Assembly (NCBI RefSeq): GCF_011742145.1
Contig: NZ_JAAQQU010000099.1
Span: 186,001 to 250,000, forward strand
Reading direction: 5' to 3'
DNA length: 64,000 nucleotides
Origin: Flavobacterium sp. J49
Lineage (GTDB): Bacteria; Bacteroidota; Bacteroidia; Flavobacteriales; Flavobacteriaceae
The translations under genes and the position numbers were made by a program. The notes under the pieces were generated by a model. The model did not search any database. It was not told where the DNA came from and saw nothing but the letters and a program-made list of their open reading frames with translations. How positions within the stretch are numbered: the first letter of the stretch is position 1; each line of letters opens with the position of its first letter. This document shows positions 9,307 through 18,998 of the stretch, piece after piece.

Positions 9307-10392
9307 ATGAAAAACACAGCTTTAACACACATTCATGAAAGTTTAGGGGCCAAAATGGTACCATTTGCCGGATACAACATGCCGGTACAATATGAAGGTG
9401 TGAATGCCGAACATGAAACGGTGAGAAATGGCGTGGGCGTTTTTGACGTGTCACACATGGGAGAATTTTTATTGACCGGAGAAAAGGCGCTGGCTCTAAT
9501 TCAAAAAGTAACTTCTAATGACGCTTCGGTACTTGAAATCGGGCGTGCACAATATTCTTGTTTGCCTAACAATGATGGCGGAATTGTAGATGATTTAATT
9601 GTTTACCGCATGAAAGAAGACCAATATTTATTGGTGGTAAACGCTTCTAACATCGACAAAGACTGGAACTGGATTTCATCACACAACGATTTAGGTGTTG
9701 ATATGAAAAACATTTCGGAAGACTATTCTTTGTTGGCCATTCAAGGTCCAAAAGCGGTGGAAGCCATGCAATCCTTGACATCCGTTGATTTATCGGCTAT
9801 CAAATATTACCATTTTGAAGTAGGTCCGTTTGCCGGAATTGAAAACGTAATTATTTCTGCTACAGGATATACCGGTTCAGGCGGATTTGAGATCTATTGC
9901 AAGAATGAGGATGCTGAGCAAGTTTGGAACAAAGTATTCGAAGCCGGATCAACCTTTGGCATCAAACCTATCGGATTGGCAGCACGTGATACGTTAAGAT
10001 TAGAAATGGGATTCTGTTTGTACGGAAACGACATCAATGACACTACTTCTCCTTTAGAAGCCGGTTTGGGTTGGATTACCAAATTCACCAAAACTTTTAC
10101 CAATTCAGAGAATCTTTTAAAACAAAAAGAAGCCGGTGTTAGTCGCAAACTGATAGGTTTCGAATTGGTAGAAAGAGGTATTCCTCGTCATGACTACGAA
10201 ATTGTAGACGCAAATGGCAACAACATTGGAATTGTAACTTCGGGAACTATGGCACCATCTTTGGGAAAAGGTATTGGAATGGGTTATGTAAAAACCGAAT
10301 TTGCAGCGGTTGACAGCGATATCTACATCCAAATCAGAAACAATAAAGTAAAAGCAAAAGTGGTGAAACTACCTTTTTATAAAAAACAATAG
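9307..10392 (+). CDS. gcvT: Aminomethyltransferase (glycine cleavage T protein)
   Basis: T protein of the glycine cleavage system, 361 residues. It transfers the aminomethyl group from lipoylated H protein to tetrahydrofolate, giving methylene-THF and ammonia. The N-terminal [16 protein letters not shown], the [12 protein letters not shown] motif (near 40) and the folate-binding domain with [18 protein letters not shown] (near 220-238) are all present. gcvP and gcvH are not in the window, so the system is split. The S41 protease gene starts 2 bp after its stop. Confidence 0.97.
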   Translation: MKNTALTHIHESLGAKMVPFAGYNMPVQYEGVNAEHETVRNGVGVFDVSHMGEFLLTGEKALALIQKVTSNDASVLEIGRAQYSCLPNNDGGIVDDLIVYRMKEDQYLLVVNASNIDKDWNWISSHNDLGVDMKNISEDYSLLAIQGPKAVEAMQSLTSVDLSAIKYYHFEVGPFAGIENVIISATGYTGSGGFEIYCKNEDAEQVWNKVFEAGSTFGIKPIGLAARDTLRLEMGFCLYGNDINDTTSPLEAGLGWITKFTKTFTNSENLLKQKEAGVSRKLIGFELVERGIPRHDYEIVDANGNNIGIVTSGTMAPSLGKGIGMGYVKTEFAAVDSDIYIQIRNNKVKAKVVKLPFYKKQ

Positions 10393-10394
10393 AT

Positions 10395-12422
10395 GTGAAC
10401 AAATTACTTGTTTTAGCGAGCTTATTTCCTTTCCTTCTTTTTGGCCAAGCTGAAAAGAATCCTTGTGAAACTTTATCAAAAATCAACTCGCTCATTCAAG
10501 AGAATCACTACAAGCCAAAACCGGTAGACGATAGTTTATCGGTTTATGTTTTTAAAACATTCCTCAGTCAATTAGACGATGAAAACCGATTGTTTATTGA
10601 ACCCGAAATCAAAGCACTTCAAAAACACGAGCTCAAGATTGATGACTATCTCAAAACAAACAACTGTCAATTTTTAGACGAATTTTATACCGCCTACTCT
10701 AAAACCATTGCGAGATACAAAGTCTTGTTGGCAGCCATCAAGAACGAACCTTTTCCGTTGAGCAGTTCCGAGAAAGTGGTCTTTTCAAAACAAGCTTTTC
10801 CCTATGCCAAAGAAGAGAAAGAGTTAAAGCATTTGTACAAAAAAAGATTGCTTTACAATATACTTCGCGATGTGGCGGAATTGAGTACCAACAAAGATTC
10901 ACTTACCGCAAATTTTGAAACCATAGCTGCGGCCAGTAAAGTCAAGATTTTTGAAAAGAGTGAATGTAAAATCCAAACTTACGAAATGAGCAAAGCCGAG
11001 TTTAATTCGGTTTTCTTTACGGTCTTTTGCTCCTATTTTGATCCACACACCGAATATTTTTCAGAAAACGAAAAGTCGTCCTTTTACTCCACGGTGAGCT
11101 CAGACAACCTTACTTTTGGGCTTTATATTTCGATGACCGAGAAGGACGAAATGACCGTAGACGATATCATTCCCGGAAGTTCGGCTTATTTTACTGAGAA
11201 AATCGACAAAGGGGACACGCTTTTAAAAGTCAAATACCAAAATGAAGAATATGAGATTGCCTGTTCCTCTGTAAAGAAAATAGACGAAATCATTACATCT
11301 AACGAATACAAAACTGCCGATTTCACCTTCAGAAAAAAAAGTGGTGAAGTATACAGCGTTCGACTCAGCAAAAAAATAATGAAAGATTACCAGAATAATG
11401 TTTTCAGTTTTAAGTTGAAAAAAGAGAACGGTACTTTTGGATACATCAGAATTCCGAGCTTCTACGCTACTTTTGAAAATGGAAAATCGAGTGTCAGTGG
11501 TGATGTAGCCAAGGAAATTTACAAACTGCAACAAGACCAAATCGACGGGCTAATCATCGATATAGAAAACAATGGCGGTGGTTCAATGGAAGAAGCTATT
11601 CGTCTTTCGGGCTTGTTTATTGATGCCGGTCCGTTGGCCGTAATGAATGACAACAAAAACAAAAAGCAAATCTTAAAAGACATGAATCGCGGCACCATCT
11701 ATAATGGTCCGATGATCGTCATGATCAACGGTTTTTCGGCTTCTGCCAGTGAGTTTTTTGCCAATGCCATGCAAGATTACAGTCGGGCCCTAATCATTGG
11801 CAACCGTTCTTTGGGGAAAGCTTCCATGCAGCGAATATTTCCGCTTAATACAGAAAACAATGAATTTTTAAAACTGACACTGGAGAAATTTTATCGCGTA
11901 ACCGGAAAAAGCAATCAATACAACGGTATCATTCCGGATGTGGAAATTCCCTTGTTGTTTGACAAGCAAATGCCAAGAGAAGACAGTAACAAAACCGCCT
12001 TAAAAAATGATGAAATCGGGATCAATGTTAAATACCATCGATTGGCCAACGAGCGCATTAAAACCAACGCCATCTCTTTGAGCCAATATCGCATTGACAA
12101 TGACAAATTAGCAAGTGATATCAAACTGCTGAATGCCAAAATCAATCCGCTCTACGATAATGATTTGCCACCGGTACTGTTGCAATTTTCGGCCGTCTTT
12201 GATGATGTGGCTAAGATAAACAAGCTTTGGAAAGAAATCCAATCCACCAGCGAAAGAATTTATCCGATAACTGTTGAGCAAAATTCTACCGATAATGAAT
12301 ACCAAAAATATGATGACTATTTGAAAAGCTGTAATATAGAAAGAATCAAAGAAATCAAACAAAACTACCATATTTTGGAAGCCTTAAACATCTTAAACGA
12401 TGTTAAAAATTTTAAACCATAA
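10395..12422 (+). CDS. S41 family carboxy-terminal processing protease (Tsp/Prc type)
   Basis: Periplasmic serine protease of 675 residues with a signal peptide (MNKLLVLASLFPFLLFGQA). A helical N-terminal region (about 20-210) precedes a PDZ domain (about 215-310) and the S41 domain. The predicted catalytic dyad is S450 in GFSASASEFF and K475 in GKASMQ; the 25-residue spacing equals that of E. coli Tsp. The start must be GTG at 10395, because the overlapping ATG at 10393 reads ATG TGA. It follows gcvT by 2 bp and precedes an exported protein by 4 bp, so the three are likely one transcript. Confidence 0.9.
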   Translation: MNKLLVLASLFPFLLFGQAEKNPCETLSKINSLIQENHYKPKPVDDSLSVYVFKTFLSQLDDENRLFIEPEIKALQKHELKIDDYLKTNNCQFLDEFYTAYSKTIARYKVLLAAIKNEPFPLSSSEKVVFSKQAFPYAKEEKELKHLYKKRLLYNILRDVAELSTNKDSLTANFETIAAASKVKIFEKSECKIQTYEMSKAEFNSVFFTVFCSYFDPHTEYFSENEKSSFYSTVSSDNLTFGLYISMTEKDEMTVDDIIPGSSAYFTEKIDKGDTLLKVKYQNEEYEIACSSVKKIDEIITSNEYKTADFTFRKKSGEVYSVRLSKKIMKDYQNNVFSFKLKKENGTFGYIRIPSFYATFENGKSSVSGDVAKEIYKLQQDQIDGLIIDIENNGGGSMEEAIRLSGLFIDAGPLAVMNDNKNKKQILKDMNRGTIYNGPMIVMINGFSASASEFFANAMQDYSRALIIGNRSLGKASMQRIFPLNTENNEFLKLTLEKFYRVTGKSNQYNGIIPDVEIPLLFDKQMPREDSNKTALKNDEIGINVKYHRLANERIKTNAISLSQYRIDNDKLASDIKLLNAKINPLYDNDLPPVLLQFSAVFDDVAKINKLWKEIQSTSERIYPITVEQNSTDNEYQKYDDYLKSCNIERIKEIKQNYHILEALNILNDVKNFKP

Positions 12423-12426
12423 CTTT

Positions 12427-13461
12427 ATGAAAATCAAATTATTATTGACTATCACATTTTTTGTTTGTTTAAATTTAAAAGCCCAAGAATTCAAAACACC
12501 GGTCGACTATTTGAGTTATATTGGTAAAGAACAAGAGAACATTTCAAAAAGCATGTGGAAGTACACTTCTGCTGTCGCCCATTCTAAAAGCGCACGCCGC
12601 ATTGACAACACAAGAAAGCTTTTGGTAAAAAGCATACAAACCGCCAACAAAAAAGTCAGCGCACTAAAAGACGGCTACAAAGGCGATGTAGAATATCGAA
12701 ATCAAGTGATTGAATTCTTAAACATTTCTGAAAAAAACATCAACGAAGAATACGATAAAATCATCAACATGCAAGAAGTTGCTGAGCAATCTTATGACTT
12801 GATGGAAGCATTCATCATGACTCGTGATTTGGTCAATAAGAAAATCGATGCCGAATATGAAAAAGTGAGTTTGGCCCAAAAAACTTTCGCCGCCAAATAC
12901 AATATAAACCTATCTGAAGACACGAGCGAATTGGGCAAAAAGATGAAAATTTCTGCAGAAGTTTTTGATTACCACACCCAATTGTACCTGATATTCTTCA
13001 AAACCAATATCACCGATTTGTTTTTGTCGCAAGCCATCGAAAAGAAAGACATTGGCGCCATTCAACAAAACAGCAGTGCCTTGATACAGTATGCTGACGA
13101 AGGGTTGGAAAAACTAAAAGCCATTAAACCTTACAATGGCGATAACACTATGGTTTTGGTGACCAAAAAAGCTTTGGAATACTATAAAAAAGAAGCTTTG
13201 CAATACGCTCCCAAAGTGGTCGACTTCTTAATGTTCAATGAAAAATTTGATACCGCCAGAAAATCATTGGAATCCAAATCAGACAAAGACAGAACCAAAG
13301 AGGAAATTGACAACTACAATGGCATGGTCAAACAAATCAACAAGGAAATCGACAATTTCAACAAGATTAACAACGCCAATTTACAAGAAAAAAACACCAT
13401 AATCGGCAATTGGAATACTACCGGAGATAATTTTATTTCAGGTCATGTTCCCGTTGGTTAA
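12427..13461 (+). CDS. Exported helical protein of unknown function (LIC11966-like)
   Basis: A 344-residue protein with a signal peptide ending near KAQ (about residue 20). The rest is rich in K, E, N and alpha-helix, with no catalytic motif recognised. It resembles proteins annotated as LIC11966 family surface protein; that assignment is from memory and tentative. The ATG at 12427 is 4 bp after the protease stop and places the signal peptide at the N-terminus, whereas an upstream start would not. Tight linkage to the S41 protease suggests a shared envelope role, possibly as substrate or partner. Confidence 0.75.
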   Translation: MKIKLLLTITFFVCLNLKAQEFKTPVDYLSYIGKEQENISKSMWKYTSAVAHSKSARRIDNTRKLLVKSIQTANKKVSALKDGYKGDVEYRNQVIEFLNISEKNINEEYDKIINMQEVAEQSYDLMEAFIMTRDLVNKKIDAEYEKVSLAQKTFAAKYNINLSEDTSELGKKMKISAEVFDYHTQLYLIFFKTNITDLFLSQAIEKKDIGAIQQNSSALIQYADEGLEKLKAIKPYNGDNTMVLVTKKALEYYKKEALQYAPKVVDFLMFNEKFDTARKSLESKSDKDRTKEEIDNYNGMVKQINKEIDNFNKINNANLQEKNTIIGNWNTTGDNFISGHVPVG

Positions 13462-13465
13462 TTTG

Positions 13466-13496
13466 TTTGCAATAATCGAATAAACCCTTATTTTTG
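13466..13496 (+). promoter_or_regulatory. yebC promoter
   Basis: TTTG (13466-13469), a 19 bp spacer and TATTTTTG (13489-13496) match both Bacteroidota promoter boxes exactly. The -33 box begins 5 bp after the stop of the preceding gene. The leader would be about 25 bases. Confidence 0.7.
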
Positions 13497-13524
13497 CACA
13501 AAAATAAATAACATTCTATCAGAA

Positions 13525-14235
13525 ATGGGAAGAGCATTTGAATTTAGAAAAGGAAGAAAAATGAAGCGTTGGGCTGCGATGGCCAAAGCCTTTACACGCA
13601 TTGGAAAAGATATCGTTATGGCGGTAAAAGAAGGCGGACCAAACCCCGAAGCCAATGCCCGTTTGAGAGCCGTAATCCAAAACGCTAAATCGGCCAACAT
13701 GCCGAAAGAAAACGTAGAACGTGCCATCAAAAAAGCCACCGACAAAGATACGGCCAACTATAAAGAGGTTTTATTTGAAGGTTACGCACCACACGGAATT
13801 GCTATTTTAATTGAAACGGCAACCGACAATAACAACAGAACTGTAGCCAACATCAGAAGCTATTTTAATAAATGCAACGGTACTTTGGGCACACAAGGTT
13901 CGGTAGAATTTATGTTTGACCACACTTGCAACTTCAGAATTCCGAATACCAACATCGATATTGAAGAAATGGAATTGGAATTCATCGATTTTGGTGCCGA
14001 AGAAATCTTTGCCGATGAAGACGGTATCTTAATCTATGCCCCATTCGGAAGTTATGGCGCCATTCAAAAAGAATTAGAGAATCGTGGTATCGAAATCCTA
14101 TCCTCAGGATTTGAACGCATTCCGCAAATCACCAAGCAACTAACAGAAGCCGAAATGGCCGACGTGGAAAAACTAATCGAAAAAATCGAAGAAGATGATG
14201 ACGTGATGAACGTGTATCATACGATGGAAGAGTAA
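13525..14235 (+). CDS. YebC/PmpR family protein (TACO1 homologue)
   Basis: A 236-residue member of the YebC/TACO1 family. It has the conserved N-terminus (MGRAFEFRKGRKMKRWAAMA), the ARLRAVIQNAKSANMPK segment (about 45-62), and the FEGYAPHGIAILIE and NRTVANIRSYFNK motifs. Family members have been described both as DNA-binding regulators and, more recently, as ribosome-associated factors that help translate proline-rich stretches. The sequence alone does not decide between these roles. It has its own promoter and terminator. Confidence 0.92.
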   Translation: MGRAFEFRKGRKMKRWAAMAKAFTRIGKDIVMAVKEGGPNPEANARLRAVIQNAKSANMPKENVERAIKKATDKDTANYKEVLFEGYAPHGIAILIETATDNNNRTVANIRSYFNKCNGTLGTQGSVEFMFDHTCNFRIPNTNIDIEEMELEFIDFGAEEIFADEDGILIYAPFGSYGAIQKELENRGIEILSSGFERIPQITKQLTEAEMADVEKLIEKIEEDDDVMNVYHTMEE

Positions 14236-14266
14236 TATCAGATATTAAATTTCACATAGTAGATAT

Positions 14267-14300
14267 AAACGCCGGGCATTTGCTTGGCGTTTTTGTTTTT
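14267..14300 (+). terminator. Terminator of yebC
   Basis: AAACGCCGGGCA, a short loop and TGCTTGGCGTTTTTG form a stem followed by a T-run, about 30 bp past the yebC stop. Its reverse complement recurs almost exactly at 14450-14481. Confidence 0.75.
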
Positions 14301-14331
14301 AGGAGCAGAACGTTTTGGATTTCTTAGAACA

Positions 14332-14420
14332 CTGCTCCCGCTATCCACACTACATGCCTGCCGACAGGCAGGGTAGCTTGCTCCACACGAGCCTAGCGAC
14401 TACCGAAGGAATCGGGGCTA
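14332..14420. repeat. Dispersed intergenic element, copy a
   Basis: Starts with CTGCTCCCGCTATCC and ends with GAATCGGGGCTA, the shared ends of the element family described at 37341 and 18862. The interior holds a small palindrome (GCCTGCCGACAGGC, 14356-14369) and GCTTGCTCCACACGAGCC. It sits between two mirrored terminators in the convergent yebC-cysM gap and does not code for protein. Confidence 0.6.
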
Positions 14421-14449
14421 GAAGTAGTAATCTGCAACCCATTAAAACT

Positions 14450-14481
14450 AAAAACGCCAAGCAAATGCTCGGCGTTTTTTT
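14450..14481 (-). terminator. Terminator of cysM
   Basis: AAAAACGCCAAGCA, AAT and GCTCGGCGTTTTTT form a strong stem with A/T runs on both sides, 32 bp past the cysM stop on the minus strand. It is an inverted near-copy (one mismatch) of the yebC terminator. Confidence 0.7.
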
Positions 14482-14512
14482 ATATCTTCATCTTCGGCTT
14501 CCGCCATCCAAC

Positions 14513-15553
14513 TTATTTGATAAATTCTATTTTCTGTGCTTCTTCTGCATTAATACTGTCAAAGAAACCTTGCTCGTTCATCCAGTCGTCGCTGTATACT
14601 TTGCTCATGTAGCGCGAACCATGGTCAGGGAAAATGGCGATTACGTTGCTGTTTTCGTCAAACTCCCCTTCTTCGGCATATTGTTTAATCGCTTGCATCA
14701 CAGCTCCCGAAGTGTAGCCAACAAATAAACCTTCTTTTTTGGCAATTTCTCTGGTCGTATGTGCACTTTCTTCATCGGTAACTTTCATAAAATGATCGAT
14801 AGCGTCGAAGTCGGTAGCCGTTGGGATTAAATTTTTCCCTAACCCTTCTATTCTGTATGGGTAAATTTCATCCGCATCAAACTCTTTGGTTTCGTGGTAT
14901 TTTTTCAATACCGAACCAAAAGCATCGACACCTAAAATTCTAATGTTCGGATTTTGTTCTTTTAAATATTTCGCAGCACCAGAGATTGTTCCTCCTGTTC
15001 CGCTACACGCAACCAAATGGGTTATTTTTCCGTTGGTTTGTTCCCAAATTTCCGGACCCGTTGATTTGTAATGTGCATCAATATTTAATTGGTTAAAATA
15101 CTGATTGATATAAATAGAACCTTTGGTTTCTTCGTGTAAACGCTTGGCCACATTGTAGTAAGAACGCTCGTCATCGGCAGAAACATGTGCCGGACAAACA
15201 TACACTTTGGCACCCAAACTGCGCAACATGTCTATTTTATCTTTAGAAGATTTAGAACTTACCGCCAAAATACAGCTGTATCCTTTGATGATGCTAACCA
15301 TGGCCAAACTAAACCCGGTATTACCCGATGTCGTTTCAATAATGGTATCACCAGGAGTTAAAATTCCTTGCCTTTCAGCTTCTTCAATAATATATAATGC
15401 AATTCTGTCTTTGGTGGAATGCCCGGGGTTGAAAGCTTCAACCTTAGCATAAAAATTTCCAGGTAAAGATTCTGTGATTTTATTAAGTCTAATTAGTGGA
15501 GTATTCCCTATTAAACTTAACACATTATCGTGAGCTTTTATATCTTCTTTCAT
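14513..15553 (-). CDS. PLP-dependent cysteine synthase family protein
   Basis: Fold-type II PLP enzyme of 346 residues, of the cysteine synthase/cystathionine beta-synthase family. The PLP lysine is K48 in [10 protein letters not shown]. The substrate loop is TTSGNTG and the phosphate loop is SGTGGTISG near 180. The usual NPGGSVKDR reads NPGHSTKDR here, so this is a divergent subgroup, and whether it uses O-acetylserine or homocysteine cannot be told. There is no CBS-pair or haem domain. It is a single-gene unit. Confidence 0.85.
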   Translation of the reverse strand: MKEDIKAHDNVLSLIGNTPLIRLNKITESLPGNFYAKVEAFNPGHSTKDRIALYIIEEAERQGILTPGDTIIETTSGNTGFSLAMVSIIKGYSCILAVSSKSSKDKIDMLRSLGAKVYVCPAHVSADDERSYYNVAKRLHEETKGSIYINQYFNQLNIDAHYKSTGPEIWEQTNGKITHLVACSGTGGTISGAAKYLKEQNPNIRILGVDAFGSVLKKYHETKEFDADEIYPYRIEGLGKNLIPTATDFDAIDHFMKVTDEESAHTTREIAKKEGLFVGYTSGAVMQAIKQYAEEGEFDENSNVIAIFPDHGSRYMSKVYSDDWMNEQGFFDSINAEEAQKIEFIK

Positions 15554-15633
15554 AAAATAAATTAGTCAAGGCGTATTTATGAAGCCCAAATTACAGACTT
15601 CTAAACGTTGCAAATTTAATAAAATATTTTAAA

Positions 15634-17697
15634 CTATCTTTTTATTCCTTCTAAATCTAACAAAAAACTGTATTCTTTGGCGATTTCCTTAATTGCTTCA
15701 AACCTTCCCGATGCTCCACCGTGACCTGTATCCATGTTGGTATCCAAATATAACTGATTATTATCAGTTTTCAATACTCTTAATTTGGCGACCCATTTTG
15801 CTGGTTCCCAATATTGTACCTGAGAATCGTGTAATCCTGTCGATACATACATATTCGGATAGTCTTGTGCAACTACATTGTCATATGGCGAATACGAAAG
15901 CATATAATTGTAATATTTTTTTACATTCGGATTGCCCCATTCGTCATACTCTCCTGTGGTTAGCGGAATGGTATCATCTAACATCGTGGTGACTACATCT
16001 ACAAATGGTACTTGCGCGATGACTCCATGGAACAAATACGGTGCCATGTTTACCACTGCACCCATCAAAAGTCCGCCAGCCGAACCGCCTTCTGCGTATA
16101 AATGTTTTGGTGAAGTATACTTGTTGTCAATTAAAAATTGGGAACAATCAATAAAATCGGTAAACGTATTTTTCTTTTTCAACAACTTGCCGTCTTCATA
16201 CCATTGTCGACCCAAATCTTCTCCGCCACGAATGTGAGCTATGGCAAAAATAAATCCTCGGTCTAATAAAGTTAATCGCACCGATGAGAAATGACAATCC
16301 ATAGTTACACCATACGAACCATAGGCATACAAAAGCGTTGGATTATTACCGTCTTTTTGAATACCCTTGCGATATACCATGGAAATAGGCACTTTTGTTC
16401 CGTCTTTGGCTGTTGCCCAAAGTCGTTCTTCAGTGTAATTGTTTTTGTCGAATTGTCCGCCTAAAACTTCCTGTTCTTTTAAAACCGTTTTGGTTTTGGT
16501 CTTCATATTGAAATCAATTACTGAAGACGGTGTCGCCAAAGATTGAAAGCTATAACGTAAGATTTGAGTATCAAAATCAACATTTGTCGTTGTGTAAGCC
16601 ATGTAGGTTTCACTTTCAAACGGCAAATAATAGTCTCCTTTTCCACTCCACGGCATAATTCGAATTTGATTCAAACCATTGAAACGCTCGGTCACGACCA
16701 AATAGTCTTTGAAAATATCAATATCTTCCAACAAAACTTCCTCGCGATGGGGAATCACATCTACCCAATTTTCTTTAGTGGTAGCCTTCTCAGGCGTTTT
16801 CATCAACTTAAAGTTGGTAGCCTTGTCTTTGTTGGTTACGATGTAAAAATGGTCTCCAAAATGCGACATCGAATATTCTAATCCGCGCGATCGCTTTTGA
16901 AAAATAGTAAACTTAGCGTCAGGCGTAGCCGACAAAACGGTTCTGTATTCCGTAGTTAGCGTACTATTAGAATTGATGATAATGTATTTCTTCGATTTTG
17001 ATTTGTACACAGAAACATCAAAGGTTTCATCTTTTTCAAAATAAACCAGTTTATCTTTATCGGAAGCTGTACCTATTTTATGTTTGTAAATCTTATCGGG
17101 ACGTAAGGTTTGTTCATCCTTGCGCGAGTAAAATAAGGTTTGGTTATCACTCGCCCAAGTCGCGCCACCGGTGGTATTTTCAATCTTTACAGGAAGTATT
17201 TCTCCGGTAACTAAATTCTTAATTTGTATGGTATATTGTCGTCTCGAAACCGTATCGGTTCCAAAACTGGCCCAAACATTATCTTCACTCACACTCAATC
17301 CGGCCAAGTTGAAATAGGCATGTCCTTTTGCCATTTCATTACAGTCGAACATAATTTCTTCTTGGGCATCCAAACTGCCTTTTTTGCGGGAATGAATCGG
17401 ATAATCTTTGCCCTTTTCAAAACGCGTGATGTAGTAATAGCCATTGTAAAAATAAGGAACCGATTCATCATCTTCCTTAATACGGGCTTTCATTTCTTCG
17501 AATAAATCCTTTTGAAAATTTTTGGTATGCGCGGTAGATTGTTGGTAATATTCGTTCTCCTGATTGAGATATTCAATGACTTCCGGTTTTTCTCTTTGGT
17601 TTAACCAATAGTAATTATCGGTGCGAACATGACCATGCTTTTCCATCGTGTGTGGAATAATCGTAGCTTTTGGCGGTAATAGTATAGTTTCGGGCAT
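15634..17697 (-). CDS. S9 family prolyl oligopeptidase, oligopeptidase B-like
   Basis: Serine peptidase of 687 residues with an N-terminal seven-bladed beta-propeller (about 70-410) and a C-terminal alpha/beta-hydrolase domain. The nucleophile is S539 in EGGSAGGLLMGA; the histidine lies in DTGHGGASGR near the C-terminus. YAYGSYG and HIRGGEDLGRQWYEDGK are characteristic of oligopeptidase B (PtrB), which cuts after basic residues in short peptides. No signal peptide is seen, so it is probably cytoplasmic. The ATG at 17697 is preferred over an upstream TTG (17715) because a perfect -7 box at 17719-17726 places transcription start at or past that TTG. Confidence 0.92.
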   Translation of the reverse strand: MPETILLPPKATIIPHTMEKHGHVRTDNYYWLNQREKPEVIEYLNQENEYYQQSTAHTKNFQKDLFEEMKARIKEDDESVPYFYNGYYYITRFEKGKDYPIHSRKKGSLDAQEEIMFDCNEMAKGHAYFNLAGLSVSEDNVWASFGTDTVSRRQYTIQIKNLVTGEILPVKIENTTGGATWASDNQTLFYSRKDEQTLRPDKIYKHKIGTASDKDKLVYFEKDETFDVSVYKSKSKKYIIINSNSTLTTEYRTVLSATPDAKFTIFQKRSRGLEYSMSHFGDHFYIVTNKDKATNFKLMKTPEKATTKENWVDVIPHREEVLLEDIDIFKDYLVVTERFNGLNQIRIMPWSGKGDYYLPFESETYMAYTTTNVDFDTQILRYSFQSLATPSSVIDFNMKTKTKTVLKEQEVLGGQFDKNNYTEERLWATAKDGTKVPISMVYRKGIQKDGNNPTLLYAYGSYGVTMDCHFSSVRLTLLDRGFIFAIAHIRGGEDLGRQWYEDGKLLKKKNTFTDFIDCSQFLIDNKYTSPKHLYAEGGSAGGLLMGAVVNMAPYLFHGVIAQVPFVDVVTTMLDDTIPLTTGEYDEWGNPNVKKYYNYMLSYSPYDNVVAQDYPNMYVSTGLHDSQVQYWEPAKWVAKLRVLKTDNNQLYLDTNMDTGHGGASGRFEAIKEIAKEYSFLLDLEGIKR

Positions 17698-17718
17698 GGA
17701 GTTGTTTATTATCAACTA

Positions 17719-17726
17719 CAAAAATA
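17719..17726 (-). promoter_or_regulatory. Oligopeptidase promoter -7 box (decides the start)
   Basis: TATTTTTG on the minus strand is an exact TAnnTTTG match. Transcription would start near 17714, leaving a leader of about 17 bases before the ATG at 17697 and ruling out the upstream TTG. Confidence 0.55.
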
Positions 17727-17794
17727 ACTATTATGCCCGCATAATTATTGACCAGTACAGGAAGTTATAAACTTAAAAATTAACAGTTTTGAAC

Positions 17795-18820
17795 TTAGAA
17801 TTCAATCTTTGCTAAGGCTTCTAGTACATACTCATGCATTACTTGACGGTAGTCTAAGTGTGTAACCATACGCAATTTACCTTGTCCCATAGAGCTGATA
17901 AGAATGCCTTTGGTTTTTAGTTTTTCAATAACCGCTTTTTCGTTTAGAGTTTTTTTGACTTCAAAAATTAAAATATTGGTTTCCGACGGTTCTACTTTAT
18001 CCACCCAAGACAATTGCTGCAAAGCTTGGCCTAATTCCTTAGCTCTTCTGTGGTCGTCGGTTAGTCGATTGATGTTATTTTGCAAAGCGTAAATACCGGC
18101 TGCCGCCAAATAACCGGATTGTCTCAAGTTACCACCAAAAATTTTTCGAATACGCAAAGCCTTATGCATCGTCTCGGCATCAGAAATTAAAACCGAACCA
18201 ATTGGCGCACCTAATCCTTTAGAAAAACAAACGGAAATCGTATCGAACAATTCCCCAAATTGCTTTGGATGTTGCTTTTTCTCGACAATGGCATTCCACA
18301 AACGCGCGCCGTCTAAGTGGTATTTTAAGTTATTATCGACACAAACTTGCTTGATTTTTTTCAATTCTTCCAAATCATAACAAGCGCCGCCACCTTTATT
18401 AGTGGTGTTTTCAATCCCGACCATTTTCGATAAGGGCGCGTGATAAAACTCGGGGTCATTAATGCCGGCTTTGACTTGTTCGGCTGTAATCATACCTCTA
18501 TTGCCATCCAATAAATTAAAATTAACGCCACTGTTGAATGACGCTCCACCCGCTTCGTACAAGTGAATGTGCGACCATTTATCACAAATAATTTGGTCAC
18601 CGGGATTGGTATTTAATTTAATCGCCGTTTGATTCGCCATAGTTCCCGAAGGAAAAAATAACGCGGCTTCTTTGCCAAATAAATCGGCTACCATTTTTTC
18701 AAAAGCATTTACGGTTGGGTCTTGCTTAAACACGTCATCACCTACTTTGGCGTTGAACATGGCTTGCAACATTTCGGGAGAAGGTTTGGTTACGGTATCG
18801 CTGATTAAATTAATTTCCAT
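17795..18820 (-). CDS. ltaE: Low-specificity L-threonine aldolase
   Basis: PLP enzyme of 341 residues that splits L-threonine or L-allo-threonine into glycine and acetaldehyde. The PLP lysine is K201 in SVCFSKGLGAPIGSVL. MEINLISDTVTKPSPEM at the N-terminus, GDDVF (27-31) and HLDGARLWNA (168-177) are family hallmarks. It gives a second glycine source besides glyA. It is probably a single-gene unit. Confidence 0.93.
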   Translation of the reverse strand: MEINLISDTVTKPSPEMLQAMFNAKVGDDVFKQDPTVNAFEKMVADLFGKEAALFFPSGTMANQTAIKLNTNPGDQIICDKWSHIHLYEAGGASFNSGVNFNLLDGNRGMITAEQVKAGINDPEFYHAPLSKMVGIENTTNKGGGACYDLEELKKIKQVCVDNNLKYHLDGARLWNAIVEKKQHPKQFGELFDTISVCFSKGLGAPIGSVLISDAETMHKALRIRKIFGGNLRQSGYLAAAGIYALQNNINRLTDDHRRAKELGQALQQLSWVDKVEPSETNILIFEVKKTLNEKAVIEKLKTKGILISSMGQGKLRMVTHLDYRQVMHEYVLEALAKIEF

Positions 18821-18861
18821 ATTTTATGAAGATAGCTTACTTTCGCATTATATTTATTAGA

Positions 18862-18967
18862 AGCTAATCCCGCTATTCGCTACAATCTTTTTGTTTTGTC
18901 ACCCTGAGCACAGTCGAAGGGCATTTTTCTAAAACAAAAAGGATTTTCACTACTATCGGGGCTAGGG
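18862..18967. repeat. Dispersed intergenic element, copy b, with hairpin
   Basis: Begins AGCTAATCCCGCTATTCGC and ends CTATCGGGGCTAGG, the shared ends of the family. Perfect 11-base arms CTTTTTGTTTT (18887-18897) and AAAACAAAAAG (18931-18941) enclose CACCCTGAGCACAGTCGAAG, a second widespread motif. The element lies between the divergent ltaE and prfB genes and ends about 30 bp before the prfB start, so it may be part of the prfB upstream region. Confidence 0.7.
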
Positions 18968-18998
18968 TTCAATAGTAAACCACAAAACTACATTATTT

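Noticed and set aside
14315..14728. 137-residue open frame on the plus strand
   Set aside because: It starts in the dispersed element and then runs antisense to the 3' end of cysM.
17697..17715. TTG at 17715 as the oligopeptidase start
   Set aside because: A perfect -7 box places transcription start at about that position, so the ATG at 17697 is more likely.
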